Shown here: positions 45,018 through 52,537 of the stretch, piece by piece | Numbering within the stretch: position 1 is the first letter of the stretch | How the letters are laid out: every line of letters starts with the position of its first letter | From: Gnetum montanum | Taxonomy: Eukaryota > Streptophyta > Gnetopsida > Gnetales > Gnetaceae | Length of the DNA: 52,537 nt | Assembly: GCA_015680685.1 (NCBI GenBank) | Contig: MNCI01006657.1 | Coordinates: forward strand, 386,645-439,181 | Direction: 5' to 3' | Notes under the pieces: model-generated | The model's database searches: none | What the model was told of the DNA's origin: nothing | The model's input: only the letters and a program-made list of their open reading frames with translations | Made by a program: the position numbers and the translations under genes

Positions 45018-45591
45018 AAAAGTCCATGGAAGATTGTTTCAGATGGAAAACCAGACACCTTTGTATGATAAATCAGACTGGAGGCTCAAATCTCAGACAT
45101 ATAAATTGAGATTAGCATATGTTTTAGAAGCAAACTTCTAATTTCCGATTTCCAAATCACATTTGACATGCTCAGCAATGCCTCAATTGACCGAGCCAAA
45201 GGATCAAATGAATAAATCATCAAAAGGATTCCCTAAATTTGAAACTGAAATGGAAATTTATACTTTTTGTAGGTTTTAAGCTCAGTGAAATGTCATTTGG
45301 TTTTTTAATCACATGTATTAATTGATTATGAAAGCACCCATAAAATAGTTTAAAAAAATATGGTCCATTTGAAACAGATGATTGTATGCACCTACCATAA
45401 AATCTCAGTGGTTGTTTAGAACAGATTTCACCATCACTATTTTCATACTTTATTTTATTATCTGTTTATTTTTAGCCCATACTTTTTTAAAACGTGGCTA
45501 AAAAGAACTCAGTAGCGGACCCCTTTATTTTGGGAACAAGGGTAAGATAACGATGACAGCAATGATTATCCTCTCTAAAGACATTGGAAGG

Positions 45592-45715
45592 ATTTGGTGT
45601 ATGTATTATTTGGGGGTGTTTGTGTTATTTGGAAAGACTTGGTGTATGTGTTATTTGGGGGTGTTTCTGCTATTTGGAATGATTTGGTGTGTGTGTTATT
45701 TGCCATGGTAGATGA
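45592..45715. repeat. 45-bp tandem repeat, about 2.7 copies
   Basis: Units share GGTGTATGTGTTATTTGGGG and differ by few bases. On the minus strand the unit encodes NNTYTKSFQITQTPP in one frame through all copies. Frame keeping follows from the 45-bp length and does not by itself prove coding. Confidence 0.8.
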
Positions 45716-46079
45716 CGTTACCAGTCCTTTTGTATGCGTCCATCGGGGTTGGAATCTTTTGTTGTAAGAAATAAAACCAAGTCTGCTGGTGTGTCTTTTC
45801 AAAGCCTTGTCCCATGATAACCCATGCATGGGCCAAACAATCAATTGATAGAAGACAATCACACAGGCTTGTCCATATCCTACAATGACGCTTCAGTTTT
45901 GGGTGCCACTATAATTACAAAATCATAGTGATATAATCCAAATATCAGTTCTATGTTGGAGCACCTTGGAATCGGAGTAATGGAATTAAAAGTTACTTGA
46001 TCATGGGCAGATTTAAAATTATCTCCTATCTGTGATTTATCTAGTTATATTTTTAATTCACTTTGGCCCGATCATTATG

Positions 46080-46303
46080 AACAGAATGGGACTCGTTTAT
46101 ATATTGATTGCTGCAAAAAAAAAAAATCTATAAGGAGAACATGGTTTCATTCAAAGTGATACAGTTGTTAAGAAAAGGAAACGGAATGAGTCTGGTTTCA
46201 ATATTGCTGAAATAAAATCTGTAACGAGAACATAAAATCTATTTTCTCCTTTGATGATATTTTCACAATAATGTAATGAAGACAAGGATATAAAACTAGA
46301 TTT
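46080..46303 (-). repeat. Decayed tandem array beside exon copy 2
   Basis: At least two units (near 46108 and 46206) resemble the end of the adjacent exon and the array at 6000-6464, for example AATGAGTCTGGTTTCAATAT (46185-46204) against AATGAGACTGGTTTCAATAT (6337-6356). It lies beyond the stop codon. Confidence 0.6.
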
Positions 46304-46413
46304 TTAAATGCTGATGGCTGTTGAAATAAAAGTTCCTACAATGAGAGCGTTCAATTTATCCAGAAAGGAAGCTGCACCTGGAACTTGTCTAATAAACTCT
46401 TCGCTAAGTGCAG
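46304..46413 (-). CDS. Terminal exon of an unknown gene, copy 2
   Basis: An acceptor ending ATAACAG (46414-46420) precedes 110 bp of open minus-strand frame closed by TAA at 46304-46306, the same length as copy 1 (6465-6574). The residues EEFIRQVPGAASFLDKLNAL and then IVGTFISTAISI align without gaps to copy 1. Conservation of acceptor, frame, length and stop across two loci 40 kb apart argues for a real coding exon. The hydrophobic end may anchor the protein in a membrane. The upstream exon is not identified. The protein family is unknown to me. Confidence 0.55.
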
Positions 46414-46792
46414 CTGTTATCAGTTAATTCCAAATTTGATTCAGGTATGGGCTGTCATTTTGTGTGATGGAATGTGATTTTATCTTGCTCCACATACAAG
46501 GTTGTCTTCTACCTATGTGTGATGTTCTGATCCGATGTTTTACCGATCTTTCTTTGATATATGCAGAAGTTTAGTTCTCTTGAAAACTAAAATACAGAGT
46601 TACTTTCACGATCAATTTAGCTGCATCGGCAATGAAAGATACAAAATGAAGCGATGATTAACAGGATCAGAAGGCTCCCTTTTTCTTCGCTACAGGTTTA
46701 TATCTGCTTCGCAAAAACAAAAAATTTTAAATCACGTCAGCAGAAAAACACCTCAACTTTCGCTTGCATTAATGCATCATATGTCCGATGGT

Positions 46793-46882
46793 ACATTGCC
46801 CAAACGGTTCTGCATGTTCAACAAAAGTGATATATGGACATTGCCCAAACGGTTCTGCATGTTCAACAAAAGTGATGTATTC
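46793..46882. repeat. 45-bp tandem duplication
   Basis: Two adjacent copies, offset 45 bp, are nearly identical (CATTGCCCAAACGGTTCTGC in both). They differ at one base plus the last few. On the minus strand both read YITFVEHAEPFGQC in one frame. The near identity shows a recent event. Confidence 0.9.
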
Positions 46883-47367
46883 CACGCAGATACTCACGAC
46901 AAGAAACTCTAAATTATAGCATCCCTATGGGACACGGGATGAATTTAAAAATAGCAGGGCATCACTTATCTCTATGTTCCATCATTATTAAAGCAACAGG
47001 GTGTACCTATCATTTGAGTAATCATCTGCATTAAAGGACTTCTGAAGAGACCTGTCTTCAACTTTGAGCGCATCAAAGTGATGCATGCATCCACCACAGA
47101 AAAATTGAAGAGAAAATGAAGAGCGGGAGGAAACTCTCACACGACATCACGCTTTTAAATAACAAATACGAAAAATCGTGCTGACATGACAAACTAACAT
47201 TTAGATAATGCACAAAGAATCTAGCTGGTAACTGCGAATATAAATCCAGATTACTGTTTGCCATTATTGCCTGCAATAATCAAACTGCTGGTCTAGAAAA
47301 TGATTTTTCACAGAATTATCTAATTGAATTAGCAACAGTAAATGTCCAACTATTGTGTTATGCATAC

Positions 47368-47837
47368 CTATCGGCGTATCCGTTATGCATCCCTTTCGGC
47401 GTTTTATTATGCGTCCCTTTCGGCCTTTGTTTCAGTCTTCTGATTTGTCCGCCAAGGCATTTCAGCTTTTTCACACGTACTGTGTTGAGTAATCGCTTCT
47501 CCAGGTAACAGATCTGCACAGCAATTGACAAGACATTACAAAATCGGACACTCTAAAAGACTGCACACCAAAATCGGCTGAATCTGTAGCCAACATCCAT
47601 GAAATGTCGTTTCAAGATCATTGATAAACTTGCATTTACGCTTTCTATTTCTAAACGCTGTCAGTTCGCACTGTCGTTAGTGAAACCGAAAACATTTACA
47701 CGACACTGCGGAACACAAAATGAACGCTTGCTTCACCGAACCGTCGATCGCAAAAGCACAAAAATAATAAAATATGGATCCAGAGGCGCAAATTTTCTTA
47801 CTTCCTGAAAGGAAAGGTCTGGAAATGCAAGAGACAT
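47368..47837 (-). CDS. Possible two-exon gene start, unknown
   Basis: On the minus strand ATG at 47837 opens MSLAFPDLSFQE and meets a donor GTAAGA (exon 47802-47837). A second segment begins after acceptor TTGCTGTGCAG and runs 47513-47368 in the same phase (ICYLEKRLLNTVRVKKLKCL, then a Lys/Arg-rich part). It contains a short repeat, PKGTHNKTPKGMHN, that mirrors a DNA repeat CCCTTTCGGCGTTTTATTATG. It either splices at GATAG/GTATGC or reads on to a TAA five codons later. Bases 46420-47360 might hold further exons leading to the exon at 46304-46413, but candidate acceptors give early stops. This is a signal-based prediction only. Confidence 0.3.
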
Positions 47838-48560
47838 GGTTCCTTATTGCAGAAGAAACTGAATATGTTAACGCTGGTCCAAGTCCTCAATACAAGAAAA
47901 AGAAAGTTTAGCTTCGCTTAATTTGCATTTTATAGTTACCAAAACATGTAGCAGACATTTTGCATCGATGGAAGGACATCAATAGAAATGGAAGGCAAGT
48001 GGCCACAGCACAATGTATCTAAACGACAGAGACTCAGGTTTATTAACAACGATTCAGGATAAAATGGAACTCAAATTAAAATTGAAATTTTATCACGTTT
48101 GAATAGCTGTGGTTTTAATGAACATAAGAAATATATATGGTATGAGTTTTTAAAATATTATTAAGAAAATTATAAATATTTTTTTAATATTTATAGTAAT
48201 AAATATTTTAATTATATTTAATATGTATTTATCTTCAACTAAAATTCGTTCTTCACCAAGAAAAAAGCATCGGAATGCAAACAAATTATTTCACTGCAAG
48301 GACATCAACAAGAGCAGCATGGGGAAACTAACATTTATGGGTAGACATGGTTATGTCGTCTTTCAAACCATATTATACAGTTTATTGTTTCAAAAAAAGT
48401 ATGAAATTACCATGTATATAGGTAAAGCAGTATATTTCAGGGGGGAGAACGTAAATATCTGGTCTAGTAATTCCACCTCTAGGTGAGAGAAAGATCAGGC
48501 TTGGTGCATGCTTTTTAAGAATATTAGCTTCCATCACATGAGTGACATTACCCTAGACCT
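47838..48560. other. Flank and AT-rich spacer
   Basis: Possible upstream region of the predicted gene (47838-48100), then an AT-rich stretch with TAATATTTATA-type runs (48140-48230). The plus frame 48223-48486 is not supported by any motif. Confidence 0.4.
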
Positions 48561-48561
48561 T

Positions 48562-48670
48562 GGTTATCCAAATAAGGAGGTATCCTTAAGTGTCTTGATC
48601 AAATGGTTATCCAAATAAGGAGGTATCCTTAAGTGTCTTGATTATATGGTTAGCCAAACAATGAGGTATT
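48562..48670. repeat. 43-bp tandem repeat, about 2.5 copies
   Basis: Units start at 48562, 48605 and 48648, and the first two share GGTTATCCAAATAAGGAGGT. The third is diverged (GGTTAGCCAAACAATGAGGT). Right after it, TTGGTTTAGTGGTAAG recalls a tRNA A box, perhaps a SINE head. Confidence 0.85.
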
Positions 48671-49100
48671 GGTTTAGTGGTAAGATTCTTGATTTAAAAG
48701 GACCAGGTCATACTTTTATTTCCAACTAGCAATAGTGAGTTATAAAGTTCTAATTGGAGTATATGTTAGAGATAATGTACCATGTCTATGTGTCCAAATG
48801 GACTATAGGTGATAGTGTAGCATGCTCCATATGCCCAACAAGATAAAGAAGAGGGAAAAAAGTTAAATTTGCAATTGTGATGACATCAAAAGAACAAATT
48901 AATTTTTATTTTATTAAAATAAATTGATAGGTGGATAGATTTGTTTTTGGCCCCAATTCATCTTTTTTTTGTCATTATTTTTATATTTTTATTCTCGTTA
49001 ACCCCAAGTATTGCCCCAACCTTTTTATATAAATTTGATAACCATACATTGATGTAGATGATAGTTTTAAAGGCAACAAAAGATTGTTAAGAATTTGCTA
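48671..49100. other. Spacer, nothing assigned
   Basis: AT-rich, with a T run near 48963. Only the weak SINE-like word at 48660-48735 stands out. Confidence 0.4.
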
Positions 49101-49960
49101 AATTTAAAATTGCATTCTATATATTCTATCTTACTTCTACTAATTTTAAAACCTTTTAATTCTAGATTGCCACTTCAATTTAGAAGTAACCTTTTCTGGA
49201 GCTTCATTCACCAATACAATATCATCTACAAATAGCATACACCAAGCGATTTCATCTTGTATTTCCTTTATTGTTAATGTTGTTTGTTAATATTTCAAAT
49301 ACATGCACAAATAAATTGTTTAATAATTATTATTTTATTCTTTTATAGTTAGAATGGTTGTTAATAAGATATACATAAATGTAGAAGTTGTGAATTAAGA
49401 ATAACCTAAATCATCATCACCTTAGCCTTATCCCAAAAAAATTGAATTCTAACCTTTTGAAAATTAAACGTATGACTTCTCACTTGATAAACAAAACTTT
49501 TATCACCCTCTAGTTAGGCACCAAACTCAATATTAAGCTAAATCTTGCATTGAAATATTTAATTGTACAAATTGATGATAAAAATTTCTAATCCCAATTA
49601 CTTTGGGCCTAGACTAGTTAATGTTTACTGTATTAGTTTTATTGGTTGTATCTATTATTCTACAAGTTTTAACCATAGGTTAGAAGAATGTTACAATCAA
49701 CCATCAATAAGAGAAGAATATGATTTTAATGATGACCAAAATGATCTAAGTTATTAGCCCATAAGAACATGATCATATTCAATCGCAAAGGAAGAAATAC
49801 TAATACATAAACTTTACTATTTCTCAATAGAATTTCAAATAAATTTAAAGTGGCATCATTTCACAATGTTAAACTCTTAGAAAACATGATAGCCAACATA
49901 AATATTTTAAAATAGACCAATTATCACTTAAGAAAATGGTAAAAATTATTAATAATTTTG
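49101..49960 (-). repeat. Composite dispersed repeat, copy 2, with RTE reverse transcriptase piece
   Basis: It matches 4100-4950 in the same order and orientation. The minus strand at 49290-49120 reads EIQDEIAWCMLFVDDIVLVN, with the catalytic Asp pair intact as FVDD, then a broken helix region. An RTE 3' end (GGGATAAGGCTAAGGTGATG) stands near 49415-49435. The non-coding remainder shares CACCAAACTCAATATTAAGC and ACTTTGGGCCTAGACTAG with copy 1. It is a fragment of about 60 codons of RT and cannot act. Confidence 0.75.
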
Positions 49961-50119
49961 GAAACTGGAAATTTTTATTATGTCGAGGAAATCACAAAGG
50001 ATTTATTGGACAATTAGAATGCCTCAACATAGTTTTGAAGAAAGTTGAAAACATCATTGATGTAATGCCCCAAGTAGATAGGGTCAATTTGAAAGAAAGT
50101 AAGTAGTTGATTATAATTA

Positions 50120-50867
50120 ATAGTATAATTCAATCAAATGTAAGCCAAAGATGGGCAAAATAAGAAAATATCTTCTTCATCTTCTATGCTTTGTTTGCAT
50201 AATCTACAAATATGCTCTTCTCTTAGTAAATTAATCCAACAACCTGTCTCAATAAGGAGATGATGAGAGCTCATTCTTACTTTAGCAATTTGATTCTTTA
50301 AATGAATAGGAATACCTAAGAATAAATACTATTGAGTACTAGATAAAAAACCTTCTCTAACAGAATAGAAATAAAAATGCCTTTTCCTAGACATGTTCAA
50401 CCAAACTTTAGCCAAGATTTTTTCTTTTATAGTTTCCTTAAAGAGCCTTTTGTTTAAAGGAAGATCCTCTATAGTAATATTCCATTACCAAAGCCATAAT
50501 TTTCCTTGATGTAATTATCCATTTTCTTGTGTAGTATTCATTACCTCTTTAGCATAATTAACTTCTTCCATGTGACTTAACTTATGAGTATAAGGAATAA
50601 ATTGACAAAGGGCTTCAACTTCAAGAGCAACAAATTTGCTTCTAAAAGTAAGATATCATAGGAAGTCTACATTTTTACTTGAAATTTACATATGAGAAAA
50701 TGTTTTTGAACATACTCTATTTTTTTTCAATTCTGTGTGAAAAGAGAAGGTTCCCAAGCAACACATCCATATAATAATACAAGTTGGACAAGACCATGAA
50801 AAATTTCCTTTTGATCTTCCATGAAAAAATTTGTTTCTTGCTACAATTATTTCTTATAGCAAATAGA
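50120..50867 (-). pseudogene. LINE C-terminal fragment with zinc-knuckle motif
   Basis: Read from 50867 to 50120 on the minus strand. LVLLYGCVAWEPSLFTQN (about 50770) resembles the L-LYG-W segment after the RT domain of plant non-LTR elements. IEYVQKHFLICK and TSYDILLLEANLLLLKLK follow. AKVRMSSHHLLIETGCWINL, then REEHICRLCKQSIEDEEDIF (50250-50150) forms a Cys-x2-Cys and downstream Cys pattern. Frames shift several times. It is a different LINE family from the RTE pieces. The 3' end is unclear. Confidence 0.7.
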
Positions 50868-51159
50868 GCTCGCATGCCACATTGGCAATGCTACATGAAC
50901 CATGTATGATTCTAGGAGCAAGGAGGAGAAGATGAAAGCATTGTTGGATGGTTTCCGTCTTCCACTAGAAGTCACAACTGTAGTCGGACAACCACAACCA
51001 CCACCTCAACCACAACAACTATGTGCACATGAAGTAAGAGAGGGTCCTTTAGCACCTTAGGAACCTCCACCACCTAGGACAGTCTGATTTTCTTCCTTGT
51101 CTTCAAGTTGTCAAAGGAGTTGTGCTATCANAACGAGTTTTCATTTAGTCGTGGGGGTC
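50868..51159 (+). mobile_element. Gypsy element D, last part of internal region
   Basis: It matches C 38130-38571: GCCACATTGGCAATGC against GCCCACATTAGCGATGC, GGACAACCAC, the Pro-rich tail and CGAGTTTTCATTTAGTCGTG. The polypurine tract is GTGGGGGTC (51151-51159). One undetermined base is at 51131. The 5' part of D is missing, so D is a truncated copy joined to a LINE fragment. Confidence 0.75.
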
Positions 51160-51941
51160 TGATGAGTGGCATTCAAGGTTTGACGTGTTAACACATACAC
51201 ATCTATGTAGTATCCTTTGTTGCCTATATAAATGCACATACTAGCCTCATTTATGGCATTCATTGCTTAGTATCCTAATGAAGCTCTTGCATTTTTATCA
51301 TTTGATAGTTAGAATATTTTCCAAGTTCCCATAGTAGGAGTGAGAAGTGTACAGATCTTTATTAGAATACTAATGTACCTAAGCACCTCGGTGTGACTGG
51401 GAATAAAGACATGATTTCTTCACAAACCTTGCAGCATTTAGAACTAGCTTAATGTTTACTTAATGCATTTATTATTTGATAAATTTACTTTAATGCATTG
51501 AATTAACTAATTAATTAACGATTAATTAATCTACATAAGTATGACCATTTCAAGCATACATTAACATTTGGTAATCCTAGTAGTGCTTAACGCTTGGTAA
51601 TCTAACAGGATGTGTATGGTAAATATGAACATATGCTTACGTTAGGATTAGTTAAGATATTAGTTAGTTATTAGATTAAGTAACATTTAATCATGTTATT
51701 TCCTAGCACTTAGGCAATTTAAATAATAAATATAAAATGATAAAAATCATATGCCTCAATTACACTTAACCATACACTTGCACTTCACAAGTGAAACTAA
51801 GAAGACAACAATCATGTATGTTAGATTGACTTCGTAGACCCAATGTACTTAGAGAGCTAAAGTCTACAAAATTCAATCAGATCATTTAGTGAATGCTAGT
51901 GATTTGTATGGTTGGACGTAGGGACTACTCGCTACTCATCA
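51160..51941 (+). repeat. Element D 3' LTR
   Basis: Begins TGATGAGTGGCATTC and ends TACTCGCTACTCATCA. TATA box CCTATATAAA at 51223-51232. It shares TTTATCATTTGATAGTTAGA with C apart from one base, and holds the core TTTGGTAATCCTAGTAGTGC near 51568. Confidence 0.8.
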
Positions 51942-52408
51942 ACAATCTAATTATGCTAGTAATTGATTTTAAGTTTGAGATCATTGTCTTCCCACTTTGA
52001 GTTAGTGAAGTTAGGGTGAAAAGTTTAACTCTTAGTGAGGTACATGATAGATGATGTTGTAGGGTTTTTAGTAATTTGAGTCATAAACATGGTTGAGTAA
52101 AAGGTAAAGTTCTAACTCTAGTTAACTATGAAAACATAAATTTATCTTAATCTAGAGTGATAGATATCTGGTCCTGGTCTACCATACATGCCTTGGGCTC
52201 ATGTAATTATCACTGGGATTACCAAATGGGAATTACTATTAAGCAAATCTAGCAATGTCACTATTGGATTATCAGATAACTACACTTAATGCTTGAAACC
52301 AATCATATCCATTTTGCTTAACTAGTGAACATGAAAAGTAAAGTGCTTGAAATGTAAATGATTAACTAGGAACGCAAGAAAATTATTTTAAGCATAAAGA
52401 AAACTAAG
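51942..52408 (-). repeat. Partial minus-strand LTR I
   Basis: It resembles the interior of LTR B (CATACATGCCTTGG, CACTGGGATTACCAA), starting about 100 bp into the LTR. D abuts it on the left and G interrupts it at 52409. D may have inserted into it, but D is truncated and the left part is not seen. Confidence 0.65.
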
Positions 52409-52537
52409 TGATGAGTGGCAAGGTACCCCTACACTCAACCATACGAATACGAGCGTTACATGCGCGATCCGGTCGAACTCCACAATGGACTGGTTGTGGC
52501 ATCTAGACAATTAGCCTTAGGTTGTAGTTTGTTGTCT
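52409..52537 (-). repeat. Gypsy LTR G, cut by the window end
   Basis: Starts TGATGAGTGGCAAGGTACCC, almost identical to LTR A at 8813 over the first 30 bases, and lies inside LTR I. The rest is outside the window. Confidence 0.75.

Overview
The window looks like plant nuclear DNA from a large, repeat-filled genome. It is AT-rich, almost every reading frame is broken, and most of it is old Ty3/gypsy and Ty1/copia LTR retrotransposons with RTE-type and other LINE fragments and possible SINE remnants. The gypsy primer-binding sites derive from plant tRNA-Asp, and element decay is dominated by C-to-T and G-to-A changes, as expected for methylated plant repeats that are removed slowly. A gymnosperm would fit, but the sequence does not prove it.

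Layout. 1-1575: the 3' end of a plus-strand gypsy element (J). 1576-6010: RTE fragments, possible SINEs and a cluster of RTE 3' tails. 6000-7071: the last exon of a minus-strand gene, a decayed repeat array beyond its stop, and a separate plus-strand reading frame. 8436-39775: one nested block. A minus-strand copia element lies at the bottom (LTR, 2.3 kb of integrase/RT remnant, LTR), and both of its LTRs are interrupted by gypsy elements. Element A (8813-14897, minus) sits in the left LTR. Elements B (17294-26597, minus) and C (26663-39384, plus) sit in the right LTR. The junctions can be read, and B and C each have imperfect 5-bp target duplications.

A, B and C belong to one gypsy family (shared LTR ends, tRNA-Asp primer site, related gag) but differ in content. 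C has gag, protease, RT, RNase H, integrase and an extra 3' ORF. A has gag and protease only. B has gag and the extra ORF only. If A and B moved in this form, they needed enzymes from a C-like relative. In C, four catalytic aspartates of RT, RNase H and integrase have become asparagine by G-to-A changes.

39776-52537: unassigned AT-rich DNA, two minus-strand LTRs (E and solo LTR F), then a less repetitive stretch (44640-48100). That stretch holds a second copy of the 110-bp terminal exon, several 45-bp tandem repeats and a possible two-exon gene. After it come a second copy of the RTE-containing composite repeat, a LINE C-terminal fragment, the 3' end of gypsy element D, a partial LTR (I), and LTR G, which inserts into I and runs off the window. 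No complete intact protein-coding gene, tRNA, rRNA or CRISPR array was found.
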